In this document: one piece after another, positions 1 to 6,875 of the stretch
Layout: each line of letters starts with the position of its first letter
Position numbering within the stretch: the first letter of the stretch is position 1
NCBI GenBank assembly: GCA_947629425.1
Contig: CANRDR010000033.1
Coordinates: 1-12,981, forward strand
Reading direction: 5' to 3'
Origin: an uncultured Bacilli bacterium
GTDB lineage: Bacteria > Bacillota_I > Bacilli_A > RF39 > UBA660
Length of the DNA: 12,981 nt
Made by a program: the position numbers and the translations under genes
The notes under the pieces: generated by a model
Seen by the model: the letters and a program-made list of their open reading frames with translations, nothing else
Databases searched by the model: none
What the model was told of the DNA's origin: nothing

Positions 1-303
1 ACAAATAATAATTTTAAAGAAAATGTAATTAATGTAGATAACATAGTTATTGTTGATTTTTTTGCAGAATGGTGTGCACCATGTGATTTATTAGCACGAA
101 TTCTTAAAGAATTACAAAATGAGTATAAAAATATAATAAAAATCGTAAAAGTAAATGTAGAAAAAGAAAAAGAACTAACAGACAAATATAAGATTCAAAA
201 TCTTCCAACACTATTATTTTTTAAAAATGGAGAATTAAAAACAAATATAATTGGATGCAAACCAAAAGAAATTATAGTTTCAATTATAGAAAATTTAAAA
301 TAA
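1..303 (+). CDS. Thioredoxin, 3' part (5' end outside window)
   Basis: Thiol-disulfide oxidoreductase of the cytoplasm. The visible 100 residues are open from the first base, so the start lies upstream. The active site WCAPC is at visible residues 24-28 (bases 70-84), preceded by a VDFFAEW strand typical of thioredoxins. The cis-proline loop NLPT follows at about residues 67-70, then the LLFFKNGE strand and a closing helix. Only a short N-terminal strand and helix are missing compared with a normal thioredoxin of about 105 residues. The active site has Ala where most thioredoxins have Gly (WCGPC), which may shift the redox potential but is seen in other family members. It is separated from the downstream operon by a terminator and a new promoter, so I do not think it belongs to it. 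Family call is secure; the specific partner is unknown. Confidence 0.93.
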   Translation, partial: TNNNFKENVINVDNIVIVDFFAEWCAPCDLLARILKELQNEYKNIIKIVKVNVEKEKELTDKYKIQNLPTLLFFKNGELKTNIIGCKPKEIIVSIIENLK

Positions 304-307
304 TATG

Positions 308-349
308 ATAAAAGAGAACTATAAATTTTTAATATGTTCTCTTTTATTC
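308..349 (+). terminator. Intrinsic terminator after thioredoxin
   Basis: A perfect 12-bp inverted repeat, 308-319 (ATAAAAGAGAAC) with 336-347, encloses a 16-nt AT-rich loop. It begins four bases after the thioredoxin stop. The 3' arm ends in a T-rich run (TTTTATT). The A-rich 5' side means it could also work on the opposite strand. Confidence 0.8.
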
Positions 350-424
350 TGGCATTAGATTTTCAAAAAAAATTTTTGAATAAATCTCTAACTATATAAA
401 AATTAATAAGTTTTTTTAAAAGTA
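350..424. other. AT-rich spacer with short palindrome
   Basis: Non-coding stretch between the thioredoxin terminator and the operon promoter. It holds an A/T palindrome around 361-380 (TTCAAAAA / TTTTTGAA), flanked by AGATTT at 357-362 and AAATCT at 382-387. In DNA this AT-rich such a palindrome can arise by chance. It could be an operator near the promoter or a weak second terminator; nothing distinguishes these. Confidence 0.25.
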
Positions 425-453
425 TTGAAATTTGTTGAAAAATGTAGTAGAAT
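425..453 (+). promoter_or_regulatory. Sigma-A promoter of the nine-gene operon
   Basis: TTGAAA (425-430), a 17-bp spacer, then TAGAAT (448-453). Transcription would start near 460, giving a leader of about 240 nt before the first large gene at 699. This is the best promoter match in the gap. Confidence 0.65.
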
Positions 454-488
454 ATAGCTAAATTTTAGAAATTAATATATTAATTACA

Positions 489-517
489 AAAGACAAGTAA
501 AGAGCTTGTCTTTACTT
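489..517 (+). promoter_or_regulatory. Leader hairpins with mutually exclusive pairings
   Basis: Two overlapping hairpins cannot form together: 489-497 with 505-513 (AAAGACAAG / CTTGTCTTT, perfect 9 bp), and 495-502 with 510-517 (AAGTAAAG / CTTTACTT, perfect 8 bp). The 3' half (505-516) is also complementary to the 5' arm of the terminator downstream: CTTG..TTACT can pair with AGTAACAAG at 648-656 in 9 bp with a 3-nt bulge. The loop AAAGAGC (499-505) matches GCTCTTT (667-673) of the terminator's other arm. This is the arrangement expected of an antiterminator. The pairings are seen directly; the regulatory role is inferred. Confidence 0.5.
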
Positions 518-593
518 ATAGAATGTAATTTTAGATATAATTTATACAGTAAATTTAATATTGGGTAGCAAAAACTTATTAGGGGGAATAATA

Positions 594-647
594 ATGGTAA
601 CAAAAATCATATTCACTAATAAAATAGTTTTAGTAAAGTTAATTTAG
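594..647 (+). CDS. Candidate 17-aa leader peptide
   Basis: A short frame, ATG at 594 and TAG at 645-647, reads MVTKIIFTNKIVLVKLI. A strong ribosome binding site, AGGGGG (581-586), sits 7 bases upstream, better than those of several real genes here. Nine of 17 residues are Ile, Val or Leu. The stop codon overlaps the first bases of the terminator 5' arm (646-656), so a ribosome pausing at the end of the frame would mask that arm and favour read-through. That geometry is typical of ribosome-mediated attenuation, though here the frame abuts the terminator stem itself rather than segment 1 as in trp leaders. What causes pausing, if anything, cannot be read from the sequence. Ile, Lys and Asn are also favoured by base composition, but the three Val codons are less expected. 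Confidence 0.5.
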   Translation: MVTKIIFTNKIVLVKLI

Positions 648-677
648 AGTAACAAGGATTTCTTGTGCTCTTTTTTT
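646..677 (+). terminator. Leader terminator (attenuator) before first operon gene
   Basis: 5' arm AGAGTAACAAG (646-656), loop 657-661, 3' arm CTTGTGCTCT (662-671), followed by a run of seven T (671-677). The stem has one small internal irregularity (T650/A651 against G667). It lies between the promoter and the first gene, whose ribosome binding site starts 7 bases later, so it must be bypassed for the operon to be expressed. Confidence 0.7.
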
Positions 678-698
678 GTAGTTAAAGGAGATAATTGT

Positions 699-1406
699 AT
701 GAAACCGATAGGAATAGTTTGTACTGAATTTAATGTAGATAAAAATGGATATAAACAAAAGGTAAATATGGTATCAAATGCATATATAGAAATGTTAACT
801 AAAAATGATGCTATTCCAATTTTAATAACTCCACAAATGGAAATGCAAAGAGTTAATGAAATAGTTGAAATGATTGGCGGAATATTATTTATTGGTGGAG
901 AAGATATAAAACAAGGATATTATGACAAAGAATTAATGGTTAAAGAAATATCGAAAAGAGATGAAATCGAAATCGAATTATATAAACAATGCAAAGAAAA
1001 GAAGATTCCAATTTTAGGAGTATGTAGAGGATTACAAATTATAAATGTTGCAGAAGGCGGAACTCTAGAAGAAGTACCTACAAAAGGTTCTATAAAACAT
1101 ACTATAGATGATGATGGTTTTATTAATTATCATGATATATATATAGAAAAAGATTCAAGTCTAAAAAAGATTATGAAAGTTGATAATTATTCAGTATGCT
1201 CGATGCATCATCAAAAAATAGCTAAATTAGGAAACAACCTAAAAATATCTGCAAAATCAGAAGATGGAGTTATTGAAGCTATTGAATCAGATGATAAAAG
1301 TTTTGTTATTGCATTTCAAGGACATATTGAGAAAAATATAAAAAATTTCAAGAGATATGATAATGTTATTAAAGAATTTTTAAAAAATGTACCTAATGAT
1401 ATTTAA
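699..1406 (+). CDS. Class I glutamine amidotransferase-like gamma-glutamyl hydrolase (peptidase C26, PuuD-like)
   Basis: Cytoplasmic hydrolase that in this family cleaves gamma-glutamyl amide bonds, as PuuD does with gamma-glutamyl-GABA. The oxyanion segment FIGGEDI is at residues 64-70, the nucleophile elbow GVCRG at 107-111 with Cys109, the MHHQ motif at 169-172, and the rest of the triad as His209 and Glu211. The usual QWHPE reads QGHIE here, keeping His and Glu. Length 235 aa is near the family's usual 240-255. I chose ATG 699 because AAAGGAG (684-690) precedes it and the in-frame upstream start at 663 lies inside the leader terminator. First gene of the operon, 35 bases before the next. 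With a gamma-glutamyl ligase-like enzyme in the same operon, it most likely removes a gamma-glutamyl group late in the pathway. It could instead supply ammonia to a partner, but fused or dedicated amidotransferases usually look different. Confidence 0.88.
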   Translation: MKPIGIVCTEFNVDKNGYKQKVNMVSNAYIEMLTKNDAIPILITPQMEMQRVNEIVEMIGGILFIGGEDIKQGYYDKELMVKEISKRDEIEIELYKQCKEKKIPILGVCRGLQIINVAEGGTLEEVPTKGSIKHTIDDDGFINYHDIYIEKDSSLKKIMKVDNYSVCSMHHQKIAKLGNNLKISAKSEDGVIEAIESDDKSFVIAFQGHIEKNIKNFKRYDNVIKEFLKNVPNDI

Positions 1407-1441
1407 AGGTAGTAAATATATTAAGAAAGAAGGATATAAAA

Positions 1442-2587
1442 ATGGAAAAGAAAAATTTTAAAGAATTACCTATATATAAAAATAAAAAAAGTGGAGAATT
1501 TCTTGTAAAAAAAGATATTGTAGATAATTTTCCTAAAAATTTTGGTATTAGTGAAAAAGATAATGATAACATTGAATATGCTACTACTTCTGGTACTACA
1601 TCTAATAGGATGGAAATAATACGACCAAAAGGATGGTGGCAAGAAGAATATAAGAGAACATATCAAAATAATGTATTATTAAAAGAGTATTTAGAAAATC
1701 AATATAAAAAAGCAATTTTTACAACTGCTCAATGTTCAAATTTAATTTGCTTTATGGATAAATTACCAATGGAAAAAAGAATAATAGGTAATACTTTATA
1801 TGTAAATAGTACATTTAATCCATGGACTTGGACAAAAGAAGATATTAAACAAATTACAAAAGAATTAAATTTGTTTAAACCATATTATTTAGATGCAGAT
1901 CCAATATATTTAGCAATATATTTACTATTATATAATAAATATAAAATACAAGAAAAATTATATATACCGAAAGTCATAACTTTAAGTTATGAATATGTAA
2001 ATAAAAATATAAGAAATTATATTGAAGAATGCTACAAAACAACTGTATTGAATCTTTATGGAACAACTGAATTTGGATATGTTTTTATAGAAGAAAATGG
2101 TAAAATGAAATTATGTCCAGATTTAATAGATGTAAGACTTGAGCCAATTGATTTAAATAATGATATATATTCAATAATAATAGATAGTTGTAAAAATGAA
2201 TATATGCCATTAATTAATTACAGAGTAGGAGATATGATTCAAGCTACTAAAGATGAATATAATAATTTTTCAAAAAATAAGATAATTTCAAGAATGGCAG
2301 GAAGAGAAAAAGATTATAATAAAATAAAATTGCCAGTAACAATAATAGATGATATTTTTAATAAGTATAAAGATATTTTAGTTTATCAATTACAGTATGT
2401 TTCAGAAAACAAATTAATTATTAGATACGAAACTAAGAACTTTGAAAATCTTTCAAAAGAAGATGAAGACAAATTATTATTAGATATATCAAAACTAAAT
2501 ATTGGTGAACCACAGATAAAACATGTTCAGGCAATATCGCCAGAGCGTTCAGGAAAATTTGCAATTATCAAATTTTGGGAGGAATAA
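1442..2587 (+). CDS. PaaK/CapK-like adenylate-forming ligase (ANL superfamily)
   Basis: Expected to activate a carboxylic acid as an acyl-adenylate and pass it to CoA, an amine or a thiol. Phosphate-binding loop TTSGTTS at residues 48-54; adenine/Mg motif YGTTE at 206-210; YRVGD at 260-264, whose Asp binds ribose; hinge GREKD at 287-291; and a C-terminal SGKF at 370-373, whose Lys372 is placed like the catalytic lysine. At 381 aa it is shorter than phenylacetate-CoA ligases (about 430-440), mainly in the N-terminal part. A GAAAGGA site lies about 8 bases before the ATG. Only 3 bases separate it from the next gene, so the two are probably translated together. Superfamily is secure. The substrate is unknown, and no acyl carrier protein is encoded nearby, so CoA or a small amine/thiol is the more likely acceptor. 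Confidence 0.87.
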   Translation: MEKKNFKELPIYKNKKSGEFLVKKDIVDNFPKNFGISEKDNDNIEYATTSGTTSNRMEIIRPKGWWQEEYKRTYQNNVLLKEYLENQYKKAIFTTAQCSNLICFMDKLPMEKRIIGNTLYVNSTFNPWTWTKEDIKQITKELNLFKPYYLDADPIYLAIYLLLYNKYKIQEKLYIPKVITLSYEYVNKNIRNYIEECYKTTVLNLYGTTEFGYVFIEENGKMKLCPDLIDVRLEPIDLNNDIYSIIIDSCKNEYMPLINYRVGDMIQATKDEYNNFSKNKIISRMAGREKDYNKIKLPVTIIDDIFNKYKDILVYQLQYVSENKLIIRYETKNFENLSKEDEDKLLLDISKLNIGEPQIKHVQAISPERSGKFAIIKFWEE

Positions 2588-2590
2588 AAA

Positions 2591-3775
2591 TTGAAAGATT
2601 TAAAACAAGATTTCTATATGAAAGAAAGTAGTAATAATGGTAAGAAACTAGTTTATTTTGATAATGCATCTACAACATTTAAACCAAAACAAATGATTGA
2701 AGCGATAACTGATTATTATAAAAATTATACATCTAATGTATATAGGGGAGATTATTTAAACTCTGAAAAGGCATCTATGAAAGTAGATGAGTGTAGAGAA
2801 TATGTTTCAATATTATTAAATAGTATGTCTGAAGAAATAATATTTACACATAATTGTTCAGATTCTCTAAATATGATCTGTAATATGTTAGACTTGAAAA
2901 AAGAAGATAGAGTTATTTGTTCAGATATAGAACACCATTCAAATTATTTACCATGGAGAAATAAGTGTGATTTAAAGATAGCGAAAACAGATGAATTTGG
3001 GACATTAGATTTAAAAGATTTAGAAGAAAAACTAAAAAAATATTCTCCTAAAATAGTTTCTATAACTGCAGTTTCTAATATAACAGGAAATATTCAACCT
3101 ATAAAAGAAATTTGTAAGTTAGCACATAAATATAATAGCATTGCTGTTATAGATGGTTGTCAATATATTCCACATAATGCTATTGATGTAAAAGATGTTG
3201 ATTGTGATTTCCTTGCATTTTCTGCTCATAAAATGATGGGACCAACTGGTGTTGGGATACTATATGGAAAAATGGAATTATTGAAAAAATGTAAAATCAT
3301 AAAGTTTGGGGGTGGTATGGTAGATAAAATTACAGATGACAATATAAGATATAAAGAAATACCAGATTGTTTTGAATGTGGAACACCTGCAATTGAAAAT
3401 ATAATTGGTTTTTCTTATTCATTGAGATACATACTAGATATAGGATATAAAAGTATTGAAGAACATATGAAAGAATTGGATGCTTATATGTATGAAAAAT
3501 TAAAGGAAGTTGATAATATAGAATTAATATTTCCGATTTCAAATCAACATGTTCCAATATTTACATTTAAATTTAAAAATGAAAACTTAGATATTCACTA
3601 TGTTGCTAAAGTTTTATCCGATGCATATAATATAGCTGTTTCTGCTGGTTACCAGTGTAATCAGCCGTTATACAAAAAATTTGGTGTAAAGGGTGGAATC
3701 AGAGTATCCTTATATATATATAATACTAAAGAAGAAATTGATTACTTTATAGAAAAAATAAAAGAATTCAAATAG
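2591..3775 (+). CDS. Class V PLP enzyme, cysteine desulfurase (SufS/Csd)-like
   Basis: PLP-dependent fold type I enzyme. Family members remove sulfur (or selenium) from cysteine, or cleave C-S bonds as EgtE does in ergothioneine synthesis. Seen: N-terminal FDNAST (23-28), EHHSN (114-118) with the ring-stacking His, Asp188 and Gln191 for the cofactor, Schiff-base Lys214 in SAHKMMGPTG, Cys356 in GYQCNQP at the place of the SufS persulfide cysteine, and Arg371 in the GGIRVSLY segment that holds the substrate carboxylate. Length 394 aa is near normal (about 405). TTG at 2591 is the likely start because GGGAGG (2577-2582) lies 8 bases upstream; the first ATG (2618) has no such site. No SufU, SufB or NifU partner is near, so a role in iron-sulfur assembly is unlikely and a dedicated biosynthetic one is inferred. 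Confidence 0.9.
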   Translation: MKDLKQDFYMKESSNNGKKLVYFDNASTTFKPKQMIEAITDYYKNYTSNVYRGDYLNSEKASMKVDECREYVSILLNSMSEEIIFTHNCSDSLNMICNMLDLKKEDRVICSDIEHHSNYLPWRNKCDLKIAKTDEFGTLDLKDLEEKLKKYSPKIVSITAVSNITGNIQPIKEICKLAHKYNSIAVIDGCQYIPHNAIDVKDVDCDFLAFSAHKMMGPTGVGILYGKMELLKKCKIIKFGGGMVDKITDDNIRYKEIPDCFECGTPAIENIIGFSYSLRYILDIGYKSIEEHMKELDAYMYEKLKEVDNIELIFPISNQHVPIFTFKFKNENLDIHYVAKVLSDAYNIAVSAGYQCNQPLYKKFGVKGGIRVSLYIYNTKEEIDYFIEKIKEFK

Positions 3776-3804
3776 TATTATTATATTGGAGGGAATAATA
3801 AAAA

Positions 3805-4692
3805 ATGAAAAGATTAGCTAACATAGAATTAACAAATAATTGTAGGGCAGACTGTAGTATGTGTCCAAGAGATGTATTAAAAGATTTTGGATTTATTGAT
3901 TTACAAACAGTAGATGACATAGTAGAGCATCTACAAAAATATGACTTATCAGAAGTATCTATTTCAGGAAGAGGAGAGCCTACATTTCATCCTCAACTTA
4001 TAGAAATATTAAAAAGATTAAAAAGATTAAATGCACCTTTATCTATTGTTACAACTACAGATGGTTTGAAAGGACAAAAATTATATGATTGCTTAGATAA
4101 TGTAGATATATTAAGAATTTCTGTCAGTTCAAGAGATAGAGAAACATTTAAAAAAGTTCATAGAGGTTTAGACTATGATAAAACATGGGATACAATTAGT
4201 AAAGCAATTGATTATAATAAGGAAAAACTTAATATTCATTTAGTAGGTGGACAAGATTGTTATGAACATATTGAAGGAACAATAGATTATTTTAAAGATA
4301 GAGGAGTAAAAAATATACATATTTTTCCGTTATGGAATAGAGGTGGCACAATAGAAGAACAAGATATAAATTCAAGAAGAAAAAAAATAGTAAAACAATA
4401 TCAAATTGATTTTTCAGAAGATGAATACATGGATGGAGAAAAGGTAAAATTGTTGGAAGATTCAAGTTATTGTCCTATTGGAGATAGTAGTATAATGGTT
4501 AATTACAAAGGACAGATGATAGGATGTTTCCAAGACTTTGCGAATAGAACGATTGTTGGATATGTTAAAGACAAAAACTTAAACTTTGTTGCTAAAAGAG
4601 GTACTTTGTTGTCTAAGATGCCTGTTTGTAAAGATTGTAATTCAAGAAAGGCTGTAACAACTAAATATGAAGAATTTGATGAAGAAAGATAA
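3805..4692 (+). CDS. Radical SAM enzyme with Cys-rich (SPASM/twitch-like) C-terminus
   Basis: Uses a [4Fe-4S] cluster and S-adenosylmethionine to start radical chemistry in the anaerobic cytoplasm. Cluster motif C13-x3-C17-x2-C20 in the segment NNCRADCSMCPR; SAM-binding GRGEP at 55-59, right after the SISG strand. After the half barrel, four cysteines (C223, C241, C275, C278) are arranged as in SPASM or twitch domains, enough to hold one auxiliary Fe-S cluster. At 295 aa it is compact, shorter than most peptide-modifying SPASM enzymes, and I see no N-terminal peptide-recognition domain. Start ATG 3805 has GGAGGG at 3788-3793. Its end overlaps the next gene, suggesting coupled translation. The substrate is unknown; a small gamma-glutamyl or amino acid intermediate fits the neighbours better than a ribosomal peptide. 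Confidence 0.9.
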   Translation: MKRLANIELTNNCRADCSMCPRDVLKDFGFIDLQTVDDIVEHLQKYDLSEVSISGRGEPTFHPQLIEILKRLKRLNAPLSIVTTTDGLKGQKLYDCLDNVDILRISVSSRDRETFKKVHRGLDYDKTWDTISKAIDYNKEKLNIHLVGGQDCYEHIEGTIDYFKDRGVKNIHIFPLWNRGGTIEEQDINSRRKKIVKQYQIDFSEDEYMDGEKVKLLEDSSYCPIGDSSIMVNYKGQMIGCFQDFANRTIVGYVKDKNLNFVAKRGTLLSKMPVCKDCNSRKAVTTKYEEFDEER

Positions 4693-5935
4693 TATATATT
4701 CACTTATTTTTACTGAATTATTTTCAAAGTTCAGTAAGAACTCTAATAGAACAATTGGGGTAGAAATTGAGTTGCCTATAGTTAGTAATAAAACTATAAA
4801 AATGGATTATATTCAACAACTTTTTAATTACTTAATAGAAAATAAGAAGTTTGAAATTGAAAATATAGACAATGACAAAAATATAATTAGTATTGTAAAT
4901 AAAGATAATAAAGATAAAATTTCTTTAGAATATTCAGTAAATACATTAGAATTTTCTTTAAAAGAAGATTGTAATATATGCAATATAAAAAACAGAATGG
5001 ATAATTATATAGATATTATTCAAACCTATTTTAAGCAATTTGAATATAAATTAGTAGGCAATGGTATAAATCCTAACTACAAAAAAATAAATAGACATTG
5101 TATAAATGAGGATAGATATTTAATTATTGAAAAATTATTGAAAGATAACAAAAATAACAATGAATTATTTAACGAATTTTGCTCATATATATGTAGTATT
5201 CAAACACATTTATCGCCTACAATTGAAGAATTACCAGATGTAATAAATGTGTTATCTGATCTTGAATGGGTAAAAGGATATTTGTATGCAAATTCATATA
5301 TGGATGAATTAAAATGTAATCTTGCAAGAGATTATTTATGGGAAATATCAAATTTTGAAAAGTGTAATACAGGTATCAATGAACATTATAGAACAATAGA
5401 TGACATAGTAAATAATTACAAAATGAGGAAAATGCATTATGTTAAAAGAAATGATAAATATTATATAATAAATTCTATGCCTATTGAAAAGTATTTTCAA
5501 AGTAAAAATGTTATAGGTAAAGATTACAAAAATAATTTAGTTACTATAATACCATCAAATAATGATATTCATGATTTTCGCTCATATAAAAATGTAGAGA
5601 TTACTAGAAGAGGTACAATTGAAGTTAGGGGTGATTGTACACAGGAATTAGACAATCTATTTGAATTGGTAGCATTTAATGTAGGAGTATTGTGCAAGTA
5701 TAAAAATATCAGTAAATTAATCGAAAAGTATGGATTTGAATATGATTATAAAGAAAGAAGAAAGAGAATTACATTAAATAATGAAATTGATAAAAATGAA
5801 AGTGATTTTATATGCGAAATTATTAATTTAGTATATTTAGGGTTGAAAGAACGAGGATTTAATGAAGAAAAATTATTAAAAAAAATAAATGAAATGAGGG
5901 AAAATAATGAAAAAAGTAGGGTTATGGTTCTATGA
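4667..5935 (+). CDS. Glutamate-cysteine ligase-like carboxylate-amine ligase
   Basis: Distant member of the glutamate-cysteine ligase fold, which joins the gamma-carboxyl of glutamate to an amine using ATP. Seen: GVEIE at 31-35, matching the opening strand with metal-binding Glu; EYSVNTLEFS at 88-97, resembling the second acidic strand; and RRGTIEVRGDCTQ at about 314-326, resembling the arginine-bearing strand that ends the catalytic core. Length 422 aa suits the GCS2/EgtA-type enzymes. Two starts are possible, ATG 4667 or ATG 4679; neither has a good ribosome site and both overlap the upstream radical SAM gene, so translation is probably coupled. It also overlaps the following ATP-grasp gene by 29 bases. 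Together the pair looks like the two halves of bifunctional glutathione synthetase GshF. The sequence is too divergent to say that cysteine is the acceptor amine. Confidence 0.72.
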   Translation: MKNLMKKDNIYSLIFTELFSKFSKNSNRTIGVEIELPIVSNKTIKMDYIQQLFNYLIENKKFEIENIDNDKNIISIVNKDNKDKISLEYSVNTLEFSLKEDCNICNIKNRMDNYIDIIQTYFKQFEYKLVGNGINPNYKKINRHCINEDRYLIIEKLLKDNKNNNELFNEFCSYICSIQTHLSPTIEELPDVINVLSDLEWVKGYLYANSYMDELKCNLARDYLWEISNFEKCNTGINEHYRTIDDIVNNYKMRKMHYVKRNDKYYIINSMPIEKYFQSKNVIGKDYKNNLVTIIPSNNDIHDFRSYKNVEITRRGTIEVRGDCTQELDNLFELVAFNVGVLCKYKNISKLIEKYGFEYDYKERRKRITLNNEIDKNESDFICEIINLVYLGLKERGFNEEKLLKKINEMRENNEKSRVMVL

Positions 5936-6854
5936 AAATGAGAATGGTATTCTTGTAAAGAAAAAAATAATTGAGAAATTAGAAAAAAAAGGATATGAAG
6001 TGTATGCTAATTTTGATATGAGAGAATGTTATATAAAAAATGGTAAAGTATATGCAAAAGATGGATATTGCTTATCTAATCTTGATATATTGTATCATAT
6101 GAATGCAGATGAACAAAATTCATATCAAAATGATATATTAAAAATGTTAGAAATATCTGGTGTTCATGTATTCAATGACTATAATACTTTTATGAGATGT
6201 AAAGATAAATTAATCGCAAATATGATATTAAGGCAAAATGGAATAACGGTTCCAAATTCAATGTTAATAAATAATCATATTAGTAAAGATATTGTTAATG
6301 AGTTTATTTTAGAAAGTGGAGGAAGTGTATTAATAAAACCTAGAACTAATCATGGTGGAAAAGGAATTATTAAGGTTGATTCTGTTGAACAATTTTGGGA
6401 CATTTATACTGCGACAGCGAATGTTTTTGATAATTATTATTTAGAACAATATATAGAATTTGAAAATAATGATTATAGAATAGAAATATTCGATGGTGAA
6501 GTGATAGGAGGTTATAGTAGATCTAAGAGTGGTTCATATAAAACTAATGTTAGTTCTGGTGGAGGAATGTTAGAAATTCCAGTTTTGGAAGAAGTAAAAC
6601 AAATAGGATTAAAGGCAGCTAAAGTATTAGGTATTACAACAACGATTATTGATATGATAAGAAGTAAAAAAAATAATAAATTGTATATATTAGAAGTTAA
6701 TCCTATGATGGGAATATTTATAGAATCAGCTATGAAGTCAGGTGCAAAACTTCCTGCTCAAGAGAATATACCAGAACAATTTAGAACAGATGAAATAAAA
6801 ATGAACAAAATAATAGAATATATAGAACAATATTTAAAAAAAGAAAATAAATAG
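5907..6854 (+). CDS. RimK/LysX-like ATP-grasp ligase
   Basis: ATP-dependent carboxylate-amine (or carboxylate-thiol) ligase forming an amide through an acyl-phosphate. Seen: lid/phosphate loop KPRTNHGGKGI at 144-154, the LEQYIE strand at 179-184 followed by DYRIEIFDGEVIGGYSR at 189-205, and metal ligands Asp249, Glu263 and Asn265 in the IIDMI and LEVNPMMG segments. Length 315 aa is typical of RimK, LysX and glutathione synthetase relatives. GAGGG (5896-5900) precedes the ATG, which lies inside the end of the upstream gene (29-base overlap). No LysW-type carrier protein is encoded here, so a free small molecule is the likely acceptor. Inferred role: extend or cap the gamma-glutamyl product of its neighbour, or join an amino acid to an acid elsewhere in the pathway. 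Confidence 0.86.
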   Translation: MKKVGLWFYENENGILVKKKIIEKLEKKGYEVYANFDMRECYIKNGKVYAKDGYCLSNLDILYHMNADEQNSYQNDILKMLEISGVHVFNDYNTFMRCKDKLIANMILRQNGITVPNSMLINNHISKDIVNEFILESGGSVLIKPRTNHGGKGIIKVDSVEQFWDIYTATANVFDNYYLEQYIEFENNDYRIEIFDGEVIGGYSRSKSGSYKTNVSSGGGMLEIPVLEEVKQIGLKAAKVLGITTTIIDMIRSKKNNKLYILEVNPMMGIFIESAMKSGAKLPAQENIPEQFRTDEIKMNKIIEYIEQYLKKENK

Positions 6855-6875
6855 TTATAAAATAGGGGGGAATTT

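Noticed and set aside
594..647. The 17-aa frame as a ribosomal peptide precursor for the radical SAM enzyme
   Set aside because: Too short, no Cys, no obvious leader/core split, and its position against the terminator fits a regulatory role better.
663..698. Longer start for the C26 hydrolase at ATG-like position 663
   Set aside because: It begins inside the leader terminator loop and has no ribosome site; AAAGGAG before 699 gives the normal family start.
460..698. T-box or known riboswitch in the operon leader
   Set aside because: No GGGTGGNACCGCG-like T-box sequence and no consensus of the SAM, lysine, purine, guanidine or similar classes that I could recognise.
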